Assembly: GCF_905397435.1 (NCBI RefSeq)
Contig: NZ_CAJPVI010000048.1
Span: 1-64,000 of the forward strand
Length of the DNA: 64,000 nucleotides
Source: Cupriavidus numazuensis
Lineage (GTDB): Bacteria; Pseudomonadota; Gammaproteobacteria; Burkholderiales; Burkholderiaceae
Direction: 5' to 3'
The notes beneath the pieces are model-generated. The model was not told where the DNA came from. It searched no databases and worked only from the letters and a program-made list of their open reading frames with translations. Position 1 is the stretch's first letter. Each line of letters opens with the position of its first letter. Positions 8,373 to 16,884 of this stretch are shown here, in pieces. The translations under genes were made by a program, and so were the position numbers.

Positions 8373-8390
8373 TAGTCCCATCAGACGATG
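8373..8390 (+). promoter_or_regulatory. Island promoter box C (hsaA operon)
   Basis: TAGTCCCATCAGACGATG, perfect match. The -10-like AAATAT begins after 20 bases (8411-8416). 64 bp upstream of the GTG start at 8455. Confidence 0.8.
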
Positions 8391-8454
8391 GCACCCGAAC
8401 CCGCCGATGCAAATATCAACGCCAGCCACAAGACAAAATCACAAGGAGACCGCG

Positions 8455-9648
8455 GTGCATCACGACAACAATCCCAAGGAACTGGCGGCACGCCTGATCG
8501 CGCGCGCCGAGCAGATGATTCCCGTGCTGGCGCAGCGCGCCGCGCAGGCAGAAGCCGAGGGACGCATTCCCGATGAGACCGTGGCCGACATGCAGGCCGC
8601 GGGCTTCTTCAAGGTACTGCAGCCGCGCCGTTACGGCGGCTACGAGCTTGACCCGCAGACCTTCTTCCGTATCCAGATGGCGCTGGCTAAAGGCTGCATG
8701 TCGACCGCCTGGGTCTACGGCGTGGTCGGCGTGCACAACTGGCAACTGGCGCTGTTCGACGAGCGCGCGCAGCAGGAGGTGTGGGGCAACAATGCCTCGA
8801 CGCTGATCGCTTCAACCTACATGCCGGTCGGCAAGGTCACGCCGGTGGAAGGCGGGTTCCGCTTCTCGGGGCACTGGAAATTCTCCAGCGGCAGCGAGCT
8901 GTGCGAGTGGATCTTCCTGGGCGGGCTGGTACCGCCGTCCGAGCCGGGTGGTGCCTATGACTACCGCACCTTCCTGCTCCCTCGCTCCGATTACAAGATC
9001 GTGCGCAACTGGGATGTGCTCGGCCTGCGCGCGACCGGCAGCCATGACATCGTCGTGGACGATGTGTTCGTGCCCGAGTACCGCACGCATCGCGCCGTCG
9101 ACGGCGCTATGGGTACCAGTCCGGGTTTGGCGCACAACGACGTCCCGCTGTACCGGCTCCCGTTCGCGCAGATTTTCGTGCGAGCGGTGTGCACCGCCTG
9201 CATCGGTGCGCTCGAAGGCACGCTCGACGATTTCGTCGCCTATGCCGATGGCCGCGTGAGCAGCAACGGCGGCAGCAAGACGGCCGAGGACGGCGGCGCC
9301 CAGCTCGCCTGCGCCAATGCCGCCGTGGCGATCGACGAGATGCGCACCATCCTCGAACGCAACTTCGACGAACTGCTGGCGCTTGCACGAGAGGGCGGCC
9401 AGATGCCGACGCCGCGCCGGCTGCATTTCCGCTACCAGTCGTCGCAGGTCGCCGAGCGCTGCGCGCAGCTTGCCAACGGCCTGCTGCGCTATGCGGGCGG
9501 CAATGGCATCTACCGCAGCAACCCGATGGTGCGCCGCTTTATGGACCTGCACGCGGCACGCGCCCACTACGCCAACAACCTGGACCGATTCGGCCAGAAC
9601 CTGGGCGGCGTGATGATGGGCCGCGCCAACACCGATTTCTTCATCTGA
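8455..9648 (+). CDS. hsaA: HsaA-like flavin-dependent 3-HSA hydroxylase, oxygenase component
   Basis: 397 residues with an acyl-CoA-dehydrogenase/HpaB-like fold. The segment LRATGSHDIVVDDVFVP is typical of the HsaA/HpaH-type oxygenases; HsaA is about 394 residues. Known role: ortho-hydroxylation of the phenolic seco-steroid 3-HSA to 3,4-DHSA with FADH2 from HsaB. I chose GTG at 8455 because AAGGAGA sits just upstream; an ATG at 8407 has no such site. First gene of the operon with the KstD-like gene and hsaB, under box C. The match to HsaA rather than another group-D monooxygenase rests on context (HsaB, HsaC, KshAB in the same island). Confidence 0.8.
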   Translation: MHHDNNPKELAARLIARAEQMIPVLAQRAAQAEAEGRIPDETVADMQAAGFFKVLQPRRYGGYELDPQTFFRIQMALAKGCMSTAWVYGVVGVHNWQLALFDERAQQEVWGNNASTLIASTYMPVGKVTPVEGGFRFSGHWKFSSGSELCEWIFLGGLVPPSEPGGAYDYRTFLLPRSDYKIVRNWDVLGLRATGSHDIVVDDVFVPEYRTHRAVDGAMGTSPGLAHNDVPLYRLPFAQIFVRAVCTACIGALEGTLDDFVAYADGRVSSNGGSKTAEDGGAQLACANAAVAIDEMRTILERNFDELLALAREGGQMPTPRRLHFRYQSSQVAERCAQLANGLLRYAGGNGIYRSNPMVRRFMDLHAARAHYANNLDRFGQNLGGVMMGRANTDFFI

Positions 9649-9675
9649 GCCGCGCACCGATCAAGGGAACCGATC

Positions 9676-11430
9676 ATGAGCCAGAGCACAGCGCGCAAGC
9701 AGCCGGCGGAGTTCGACGTGGTGGTGGTGGGCTCCGGCGCGGGCGGCATGCTGACCGCCTGCCGCGCCGCCGACCGCGGCCTGTCGGTGGTGGTGCTGGA
9801 AAAGAGCAGCCAGTATGGCGGCACGTCGGCGGTGTCCGGCGGCGGCATCTGGATTCCGCTCAATCACCATATCGCCGCAGCGGGCGCGAAAGACGACTAC
9901 GCGACCGCGTTCGAATACGTGCTTGCCTGCACGGGCGAACACGGCGATCCGCAGCGGCTGCGTGCCTACCTGGACCACGCGCCGCGCATGCTGCAGTATC
10001 TGGAGAAGCAGGCCGGCGTGCAGTACTACACGCTGCCGCGCTACGCCGACTACTTCCAGAAGCAACCGGGCGCGATGCCGGGCTACCGCTCGCTCGACCC
10101 GATGCCATTCGACGGCGCGCGCCTGCGCGAGGAATTTGACCGCCTGCGCCCGCCGTCCCCCGGCACGCTGGTGGCCGGCCGCGTGGCGGTGACTTCCGGC
10201 GAGGCCCACAAGCTGGTGTGCAAGTCGCCGGGCTGGCTGTGGCTGGCAGCGCGCCAGTTCGCGCGCTACTGGCTGGATATTGGCTGGCGCCGCAAGACAC
10301 GGCGCGACCGCCGCCTTACGCTTGGCAACAGCCTGGCCGGCGGCCTGCGGCGCGCGATGATGGACCGGGCCATTCCGCTGTGGCTCGATACGGCGCTGCA
10401 GGACCTGATCATCGAAGACGGCGTGGTCCGTGGCGTTCGCGCGCTGCAGGACGGCCGCGTGGTCGAGATCCGTGCCTTGCGCGGCGTAGTCCTGGCCGCA
10501 GGCGGCTTCGAGCGCAACCAGGCCATGCGCGAGCAATACCTGCCGCAACCGACGCAGGCCACGTGGAGCGCCACACCGCCCAACAATACCGGCGATGCCA
10601 TCCGCGCTGGCCAGGCCGCCGGTGCCGGCGTCGCGCTGATGTCCCACATGTGGGGCGCGCCGACCGTGCGCGTGCAGGGCGAGGAAAAGCAGCGCGCGCT
10701 CTTTATCGAACGCGCCATGCCCGGTTGCATGGTGGTGAACGGGCAGGGGCGGCGCTTCGTCAATGAAGCCGCGCCGTACTCGGAATTCGTGCCCGCCATG
10801 TACCGCGACCACGAGAAGACCGGCTGCAGCGTGCCCGCGTGGATGGTGTTCGACGCCACGTTCCGCCACAAGTATCCGTGCGGGCCGATCCTGCCCGGCT
10901 CGGTCATGCCGGATCGCAGCATCCCCGCCAGCCTGTCCGGCATTCTGGTGATAGCCGACACGCTGGAGGCACTGGCCGCGCAAACCGGCATCGATGCCGC
11001 GGGCCTGGCCGACAGCGTGGCGCGCATGAACCGCTATGCGGCGAGCGGCGTGGATGAGGACTTCGGCAAGGGCGACAACTTGTTCGATACCTACTACAGC
11101 GATCCCACCGTCCGCCCCAATCCGTGCCTCGCGCCGATCGGCAAGGCGCCGTTCTACGCCGTACGGCTCGACGCCGGCGACATCGGCACCAAGGGCGGGC
11201 TGGTGACGGACGCCAGCGCGCGCGTGCTGCGCGAAGACGGCTCCGCGATTCCCAGGCTCTTCGCCATTGGCAATACCAGCGCCGCGGTGATGGGCACCAG
11301 CTATCCAGGCGCGGGCTCCACGCTGGGACCCGCCATGACTTTCGGCTTTATCGCCGCCGACGTGCTGGCGCAGCAAGCGCGGCAGACTGCCGCGGCGCCC
11401 CACACTCAATCCGTTCAGGAGGCCTTATGA
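9676..11430 (+). CDS. 3-ketosteroid dehydrogenase (KstD/TesI-like FAD flavoprotein)
   Basis: 584 residues. N-terminal FAD-binding VVVVGSGAGGMLTA (GSGAGG at 19-24), then LEKSSQYGGTSAVSGGGIWIP as in KstD proteins. Tyr494 in the APFYAVRL-GDIGTKGGL segment corresponds to the catalytic Tyr487 of Rhodococcus KstD1, and the C-terminal GTSYPGAGSTLGPAMTFG closes the FAD site. It introduces a double bond in ring A of 3-ketosteroids; whether delta-1 (KstD/TesH) or delta-4(5alpha) (TesI) cannot be decided from motifs. It overlaps hsaB by 4 bp (ATGA). Only one such gene is in the window, although steroid degraders often have several. Confidence 0.85.
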   Translation: MSQSTARKQPAEFDVVVVGSGAGGMLTACRAADRGLSVVVLEKSSQYGGTSAVSGGGIWIPLNHHIAAAGAKDDYATAFEYVLACTGEHGDPQRLRAYLDHAPRMLQYLEKQAGVQYYTLPRYADYFQKQPGAMPGYRSLDPMPFDGARLREEFDRLRPPSPGTLVAGRVAVTSGEAHKLVCKSPGWLWLAARQFARYWLDIGWRRKTRRDRRLTLGNSLAGGLRRAMMDRAIPLWLDTALQDLIIEDGVVRGVRALQDGRVVEIRALRGVVLAAGGFERNQAMREQYLPQPTQATWSATPPNNTGDAIRAGQAAGAGVALMSHMWGAPTVRVQGEEKQRALFIERAMPGCMVVNGQGRRFVNEAAPYSEFVPAMYRDHEKTGCSVPAWMVFDATFRHKYPCGPILPGSVMPDRSIPASLSGILVIADTLEALAAQTGIDAAGLADSVARMNRYAASGVDEDFGKGDNLFDTYYSDPTVRPNPCLAPIGKAPFYAVRLDAGDIGTKGGLVTDASARVLREDGSAIPRLFAIGNTSAAVMGTSYPGAGSTLGPAMTFGFIAADVLAQQARQTAAAPHTQSVQEAL

Positions 11431-11951
11431 GCGCCAATCCCATTCCCGGCGCCACGCTGCGCGACGACATGCTGATGGCCATGCGCCGCATGGCGCGCTC
11501 GGTGGCGGTCATCAGCTGCCGCGATGGCGAGCGCCGCTATTCGATGTCCGTGACCGCGGTCGATTCGCTGTCGGCGGATCCGCCGTCGCTGCTGATCTGC
11601 ATCAACCGCAATTCGTCGATCTATCCGCCGCTCGATGCCGGCGCGGACTTCTGCATCAACCTGCTGGCCGCCGACCATCGCGATATCGCGGTGGACTGCA
11701 GCGGCAGGCTCAAGGGCGAAGAGCGCTTCACCAGCGGCCAGTGGGACGATGACATGCTCGGCGTGCCGTGCCTGCGCGACGCCCAGGCGAACCTGATCTG
11801 CACGCAGGACGGCCGTTTCGACTACGGCACGCACGCGGTCTTTATCGGCCGGCTTCGCGAGGTGCGGCTGGCGGGCGAGGTGTCGCCGCTGGTCTATGTC
11901 GACGGGGCCTATTCCACTTCCGCGCCGCTCGCCTCGTTGTGCCCGGCGTAA
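11427..11951 (+). CDS. hsaB: Flavin reductase, HsaB-like
   Basis: 174 residues of the flavin-reductase-like domain family: VAVISCRDGERRYSMSVTAVDSLSADPPSLLICINRN is split by the usual SxTAxxS pattern and ends in a short strand-rich tail. Known role: NADH-dependent reduction of FAD for HsaA. CAGGAGG precedes the ATG, which overlaps the KstD-like stop. The order hsaA, kstD-like, hsaB strongly suggests it serves HsaA; KstD does not need a reductase. The stop codon TAA at 11949 begins a weak promoter-box-like sequence. Confidence 0.85.
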   Translation: MSANPIPGATLRDDMLMAMRRMARSVAVISCRDGERRYSMSVTAVDSLSADPPSLLICINRNSSIYPPLDAGADFCINLLAADHRDIAVDCSGRLKGEERFTSGQWDDDMLGVPCLRDAQANLICTQDGRFDYGTHAVFIGRLREVRLAGEVSPLVYVDGAYSTSAPLASLCPA

Positions 11952-12050
11952 TCCATACGTAAGCGGCCGTCAGAAGGCCGCCATGCAAACACCAGTTTGC
12001 CGGCCAGCGGCAGGCGGAAATCAGAAGCAACAATCAGCAGGAGACCATTC

Positions 12051-12815
12051 ATGAGCCAACGTACTGAAGGAAAGATCGCCATCGTCACCGGCGCCGCGAG
12101 CGGCGTCGGCCGGGAAGACGCGCTGTTGCTGGCGCGCGAAGGCGCACGCGTGGTGCTGACCGACCTCAACGAGGAAGCCGGCCATGCGCTGGCGCGCGAG
12201 ATCGGCGAGACCGCGCTGTTCGTGCAGCACGACATTGCCAGCGAAGCCGGCTGGCAGCAGGTGATCGCACGTACCGAGCAGCGCTTCGGCGCCCCCAATG
12301 TCCTCGTCAACAACGCCGCCATCCTGCTGCTAGGCACGGTGGAAGACACGTCGCTGGAGCAATGGCAGCGGGTGCAGCGCATCAACGCCGATGGCTACTT
12401 CCTCGGCTGCAAGTACGGCGTGGCCGCGATGAAGGCGGGCGGTGGCAGCATCGTCAACATGTCGTCGGTGGCAGCACTGGGCGGCATGGGGGCGTTCTGT
12501 GCCTACAGCGCGAGCAAGGGCGCAGTAGCGGCGCTGACGCGCAGCGTCGCGGCGCACTGCAAGCAAAGCGGCTACAAGGTGCGCTGCAACTCGATCCATC
12601 CGGACGGCATCCTCACGCCGATGACGGCGGCCTTCCTGCCCGGCGGCGCCACCGCCTTGCCTGAGGAGGTGGGCGGCGTGGACCCGATGCAGCGCATGTG
12701 CCATGCGCGCGATGTGGCGAACCTGGTGCTGTTCCTGGCCTCCGATGAATCGCGCTTCATCAATGGCGCCGAGCTGCGCATCGACAACGCGCAGACCATC
12801 ATGGGCGTCGCCTGA
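12051..12815 (+). CDS. 3beta/17beta-hydroxysteroid dehydrogenase-like SDR
   Basis: 254 residues. GAASGVG cofactor motif, catalytic Ser in MSSVAAL with Tyr 13 residues on in YSASK, then NSIHPDGILTPM and LVLFLASDES. These last segments closely resemble the 3beta/17beta-HSD of Comamonas testosteroni as I remember it (253 residues). Expected reaction: NAD-dependent oxidation of 3beta- or 17beta-hydroxyls to ketones. Start chosen for CAGGAGA upstream. First of four co-directional genes (SDR, kshB, fadD3-like, SnoaL-like), 99 bp after hsaB, so possibly readthrough from box C. A close paralogue is at 19258. Confidence 0.85.
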   Translation: MSQRTEGKIAIVTGAASGVGREDALLLAREGARVVLTDLNEEAGHALAREIGETALFVQHDIASEAGWQQVIARTEQRFGAPNVLVNNAAILLLGTVEDTSLEQWQRVQRINADGYFLGCKYGVAAMKAGGGSIVNMSSVAALGGMGAFCAYSASKGAVAALTRSVAAHCKQSGYKVRCNSIHPDGILTPMTAAFLPGGATALPEEVGGVDPMQRMCHARDVANLVLFLASDESRFINGAELRIDNAQTIMGVA

Positions 12816-12826
12816 CGCATACGACT

Positions 12827-13891
12827 ATGGTGCAAGCGCAATTTCACCGGCTGCAGATCGCCGAAGTCGTGGCGGAGACGGACCAGGCGCATTCGCTGGT
12901 CTTCGCGCTGCCCGACAGCCTGCGCGACACCTTTGCCTACCGGCCGGGCCAGTTCCTGACGCTGCGCGTGCCGGTAGACGGCGTGCCGCAGCAGCGCTGC
13001 TATTCGCTGTCGAGCGCGCCGGAAGTCGACAGCGCGCTGCGCGTGACGATCAAGCGCGTGCAGGGCGGGCGGGTTTCCAACTGGGTCTGCGACCACCTCG
13101 GCACCGGCGATACGGTCGAGGTCATGCCGCCCGCCGGCGTGTTCACGCCACCCACGTTGCACGGCGACTTCCTGCTGCTGGCCGGCGGCAGCGGCATCAC
13201 GCCGGTGCTGTCGATCGCCAAGGCGGCGCTGCGCCATGGGCGCGGCACGGTGACGCTGGTCTATGCCAATCGAGACGAGCAATCGGTAATCTTCCGCGAA
13301 GCGCTGGGCGAACTGGCGCGGCGCCATCCTGGCCGGCTGCGGGTGATCCACTGGCTCGACAGCGTGCAGGGCCCGCCCAGCCAGCGCCAGATCGAGGAGC
13401 TGGTGCGGTCGTGGAGCCTGGCCGAGTGCTTTATCTGTGGACCAGGCCCGTTCATGGACAGCGCCCAGGCCGCGCTGCAGGAACTGGGCGTACCGCGTGG
13501 AAAGCTGCACGTGGAGCGCTTCGTTTCGCTACCGGACCGGACACCGGCACCTGCTCAGGCAGCAATGCCAGCTGTATCCACGGTAGCGACGCCAGTCCCG
13601 GTGGCAACCATGCACGGCGCCGCGCTGACAGTGCAGCTCGATGGCGCAACCCATCAGGTCAGCGTCGCGCCCGATGAAACCGTGCTCGACGCGATGCAGC
13701 GCGCCGGCGTGGCTGCCCCCAACTCCTGCCGTGCCGGCTTGTGCGGCGCCTGTATGTGCCAGGTGATGCAGGGCGACGTCACGCTCGGCGAAAACCATGT
13801 GCTCGACCAGGCCGACCTCGATTCGGGCTGGACACTGGCTTGCCAGGCCCGCCCCGCGAGCGGCGACATCCACCTCAAGTTCCCGGATTGA
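12827..13891 (+). CDS. kshB: 3-ketosteroid 9alpha-hydroxylase reductase component, KshB-like
   Basis: 354 residues with three domains in order: FAD-binding barrel (RCYSLSSAP near 58), NAD-binding domain (LLAGGSGITPV and CGPGPFM), and a C-terminal plant-type [2Fe-2S] ferredoxin with Cys301, Cys306, Cys309 and Cys339, exactly CX4CX2CX29C. Known role: passes electrons from NADH to the Rieske oxygenase KshA, whose gene lies 31 kb away at 45269. The architecture is shared with PaaK and other oxygenase reductases; the steroid context and the KshA gene favour KshB. It lies 11 bp after the SDR and 1 bp before the CoA ligase. Confidence 0.85.
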   Translation: MVQAQFHRLQIAEVVAETDQAHSLVFALPDSLRDTFAYRPGQFLTLRVPVDGVPQQRCYSLSSAPEVDSALRVTIKRVQGGRVSNWVCDHLGTGDTVEVMPPAGVFTPPTLHGDFLLLAGGSGITPVLSIAKAALRHGRGTVTLVYANRDEQSVIFREALGELARRHPGRLRVIHWLDSVQGPPSQRQIEELVRSWSLAECFICGPGPFMDSAQAALQELGVPRGKLHVERFVSLPDRTPAPAQAAMPAVSTVATPVPVATMHGAALTVQLDGATHQVSVAPDETVLDAMQRAGVAAPNSCRAGLCGACMCQVMQGDVTLGENHVLDQADLDSGWTLACQARPASGDIHLKFPD

Positions 13892-13892
13892 C

Positions 13893-15524
13893 ATGACCAC
13901 ATCTGACACCATCGACGCCATTGCGGCACCGGCCGGGACCGGCATGGCAGCGCGCGAGGACATCCCGGCGACCATTCCAGAACTGGTGCGGCGCGCGGCG
14001 CAGCGCTACGGCGATCGCATTGCCATTCAGGAAGACGGCCTGCGCCTGAGCTATGCCGCGCTCGACGCGAGCCGCATCCAGGCAGCGCGCGCGCTGATGG
14101 CGCTCGGCGTGCAGCCGGGCGACCGCATTGCCATGTGGGCGCCGAATTTCTCCGAATGGATCATCGCGGCGCTGGCCACGCACAGCGTGGGCGCGGCACT
14201 GGTGCCGCTCAATACCCGCATGAAGGGCGTAGAAGCCGGCGCTGTACTGGCCGACAGCGGCGCGCGGCTCTTGTTCTGCGTCGACGACTTCCTGGGCGAG
14301 AGCTATCCGCAGATGCTGGCGCCGCATCGTCCCGCCACGCTCGAGCGTCTGGTGATCCTGCGTCCCGGACACGGCAGGGCGGCAGCCGACGGCGAACTGC
14401 CTTGGGAGGCCTTCCTCGCGCTAGCGCAGCAGGTGGACATGGCTGCCTTCGCCGAACGCGAGGCCACCGTGCGCGGCGATATGCCGATGGACATCATGTT
14501 CACGTCCGGTACCACCGGCCGGCCCAAGGGCGTGGTGACCGCGCATGCGCAGAACCTTCGCGCCGTCGACGGTTGGGCAGCCATCACCGGCGTGCAGGCC
14601 GGCGACCGCTACCTGATCGTCAATCCGTTCTTCCATACCTTTGGCTACAAGGCCGGCTGGCTCGCAGCGCTGTCGCGCGGCGCCACGGTGCTGCCGCACC
14701 TGGTGTTCGACGCCGAAGCCGTGATGACCCGTGTCGAGAACGAGCGCATCACCGTGCTGCCCGGGCCGCCGACGCTCTACCAGACGCTGCTCAACGCGCC
14801 GCGCCTGCGCGAATTCGACCTGTCGTCACTGCGCATCGCGGTGACAGGAGCCTCCGCCATAGCGCCGGTGCTGATTCAGCGCATGCGCAGCGAACTGGGC
14901 TTCGACACCATCATCACCGGCTACGGCCTGACCGAATCCTGCGGCTTTGCCACGCTGACGCGCGCCGGAGACGATGCCGACACCGTCGCCGCCACCTCGG
15001 GCCGTGCCATGCCGGGCATCGAGATCCGCTGCGTGGATGCGCAGGGCCAGCCAGTCGCCACGGGCGAGCCGGGCGAAGTGCTGGTGCGCGGCTACAACGT
15101 GATGCAAGGCTACTTCGGCCTGCCCGACGCCACGGCCGAAGCGATCGACAGCGACGGCTGGCTGCATACCGGCGATGTCGGCACGCTCGACGCGCGTGGC
15201 TACCTGCGCATCACCGACCGCATCAAGGACATGTTCATCGTGGGTGGTTTCAACTGCTATCCCGCGGAAGTCGAAAAACTGCTGGTGGCTCACCCGGCCG
15301 TGGCCCAGGTAGCCGTGGTTGGCATGCCGCACGACAGGCTCGGCGAGGTCGGACGGGCGTACGTCGTGCTGCGCCATGGCGCACGCGTGGACGCCGACAC
15401 GCTGATCGGCTGGGCGCGCCGGCAGATGGCCAACTACAAGGTGCCGCGCGAGATCGTGTTTGTGCCGACCCTGCCGGTCAGTGCGGCGGGGAAGGTGCTG
15501 AAGTACCAGTTGCGGGAATCCTGA
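13893..15524 (+). CDS. fadD3: Acyl-CoA ligase, FadD3-like
   Basis: 543 residues, ANL superfamily: AMP-binding P-loop MFTSGTTGRPKG at 202-213, GYGLTESCG, TGD hinge region, and catalytic Lys534 in SAAGKVLKYQL. FadD3 activates the bicyclic propionate HIP (ring C/D remnant) to HIP-CoA, the entry to the Ipd pathway encoded at 25-40 kb; that role fits but the substrate cannot be read from the sequence. The ATG at 13893 follows the kshB stop with one base between. It is the only CoA ligase in the window, which strengthens the assignment. Confidence 0.75.
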   Translation: MTTSDTIDAIAAPAGTGMAAREDIPATIPELVRRAAQRYGDRIAIQEDGLRLSYAALDASRIQAARALMALGVQPGDRIAMWAPNFSEWIIAALATHSVGAALVPLNTRMKGVEAGAVLADSGARLLFCVDDFLGESYPQMLAPHRPATLERLVILRPGHGRAAADGELPWEAFLALAQQVDMAAFAEREATVRGDMPMDIMFTSGTTGRPKGVVTAHAQNLRAVDGWAAITGVQAGDRYLIVNPFFHTFGYKAGWLAALSRGATVLPHLVFDAEAVMTRVENERITVLPGPPTLYQTLLNAPRLREFDLSSLRIAVTGASAIAPVLIQRMRSELGFDTIITGYGLTESCGFATLTRAGDDADTVAATSGRAMPGIEIRCVDAQGQPVATGEPGEVLVRGYNVMQGYFGLPDATAEAIDSDGWLHTGDVGTLDARGYLRITDRIKDMFIVGGFNCYPAEVEKLLVAHPAVAQVAVVGMPHDRLGEVGRAYVVLRHGARVDADTLIGWARRQMANYKVPREIVFVPTLPVSAAGKVLKYQLRES

Positions 15525-15535
15525 GGAGGAGGGGA

Positions 15536-15991
15536 ATGACTGACATGACGGATATGAAGTCGCTGGCGCAGCGGCTTGACCGGCTCGAAGCGGCCGACGC
15601 CATCCGGGCGCTCAAGCTGCGTTACCTGCGTGCGTGCGATGACAAGAACCCGGAGGGCATGCGGGCGTGCTTTGTCGCCGACGGCGCGCATATTCACTAT
15701 GACCGCATTGGCAGTTTCGCGGGGCGTGATGCGCTCGTGCAGTGCTTCACTGAACTGGCCTGCCGGCCGACGCTGCGGGAGATGCATTTTGCCGGGCAGG
15801 GGGATGTTCAGGTGCTGGATGATGGGACGGCGCGGGGGAGTTGGGATCTGGCTTATCTGGCGTTTGATGATGTCAATGGGGGGAGGACTTTCCTGAGTGG
15901 TCGCTATGCCGATGAGTATGTGCGGGTTGATGGGGAGTGGTTGATGCGGTCTACGGTGTTTACGACTGGGCTGTTGTCGCAGGGGGCTTAG
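15536..15991 (+). CDS. SnoaL/NTF2-like protein
   Basis: 151 residues of the SnoaL_4-type cone fold: RLEAADAIRALKLRYLRACD, then GAHIHYD and GRDALVQCF. Related folds include ketosteroid isomerases and small dehydratases, but no catalytic set is clear. AGGAGG precedes the ATG. Last gene before repeat R1. From about 15790 the codons turn strongly G/T-rich: in 15841-15990 I count G 60, T 47, C 22, A 21. This composition change reaches well into coding sequence. Confidence 0.75.
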   Translation: MTDMTDMKSLAQRLDRLEAADAIRALKLRYLRACDDKNPEGMRACFVADGAHIHYDRIGSFAGRDALVQCFTELACRPTLREMHFAGQGDVQVLDDGTARGSWDLAYLAFDDVNGGRTFLSGRYADEYVRVDGEWLMRSTVFTTGLLSQGA

Positions 15992-16021
15992 CGTTGTCGT
16001 TCTTGGCATGCGCCGCGGTTT

Positions 16022-16712
16022 CGCCGGCGTAGCCGGCGAGTCACTTTTTGTCCGAGCGACAAAAAGTAACCAAAAAGCGCGTCGTTGCCGCTGGCCATCA
16101 ATTCCACGGCGGCAGACGTTCAAACGGCTTTGGATTCCATTTTGGTGGTCGGCCGTTCCACCCTGCTACGCCATGTGAGTCAGAACCTGTGCCTTGCGCG
16201 GCACGGCTTTTGGACGATCCCCAAGACGGACTCGGGTACAGCGTTTCAACACGGTCCGTGGTGGGACGCCTTCGGCTGCGCTGCGCGCGCGTCATCGTCT
16301 GGACGCAAGCTCATCAGCGTGGCTGGCGCCCAGGTTCGTCCAAGGTCCTTTCTCCACTTCGGCATGCCATGCGCGGGCATCGTCTCCGAGGCGCGGGCCT
16401 CGTCACCGAGGCGTGGTTAGCCCTGGGCCCGTGTGCTCAGACTAGAGCTCTGCGCGCAGCGCAGCCGAAGGCGATCACACGATATCGCCGGCAGCAGGAG
16501 CCACAGACGCTTGCAGGGCTCGTTCAATCAGCGCTGTATTCCCACTCACGGTGGTGCCCCACGCGGCAGGCAGCGGAAATCCCCTCTGAAGCCCATACCC
16601 GTACAACACCCTTGGCACACTACGATAAAAATTCGCCCCTTTGGGGCAACCAAAACGCGTTTTTGGTTACTTTTGTCGCTCGGACAAAAGTGACTCGCCG
16701 GCTACGCCGGCG
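16022..16712 (+). repeat. Dispersed ~690 bp inverted-repeat-ended element, copy R1
   Basis: Bounded by CGCCGGCGTAGCCGGCG and its reverse complement (16022-16038, 16696-16712). About 56 bp at the two ends are inverted copies and include a hairpin (GTCACTTTTTGTC, CGAGC, GACAAAAAGTAAC). Inside is a perfect 22-bp inverted repeat (16267-16288 and 16452-16473) and GCCCCTTTGGGGC near the right end. Copies R2-R4 share the whole length. Open frames across it are not conserved between copies, so I call it non-coding. Confidence 0.85.
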
Positions 16713-16880
16713 AAACAGCCGCGCCTGCCAAGAGCGATAAGCCCAGCCCGCAAAAAACCCCCGTTGGCTACGCCGGCGAAACAGCGGCGCCCGCCAAAAG
16801 CGACGCCACCCCAAAACCAGAAGCCCCGCCGCCTACGCAGGCAAACCGGCAGCGCCTGCCAAGAACAACAGCCTTGCCAG
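16696..16880 (+). repeat. Degenerate tandem flank units right of R1
   Basis: Three outward-facing copies of a unit like GCCGGCTACGCCGGCGAAAC followed by AGCSGCGCCYGCCAAGARC, at roughly 16697, 16766 and 16828. The same units flank all four elements, in reverse complement on the left side. Confidence 0.7.
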
Positions 16881-16884
16881 CGTC

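Noticed and set aside
11949-11966. TAATCCATACGTAAGCGG before the SDR at 12051 as another promoter box
   Set aside because: The left half matches but the right half is poor and the hexamer at the fixed distance ends in C. Too weak to list as a site; the gene may be read from box C.
16048-16740. 230-codon frame across repeat R1 and a 239-codon frame across R4 (59203-59922)
   Set aside because: The frames are not conserved between the four copies, which differ by indels, and no start has a proper ribosome site. The element is treated as non-coding.
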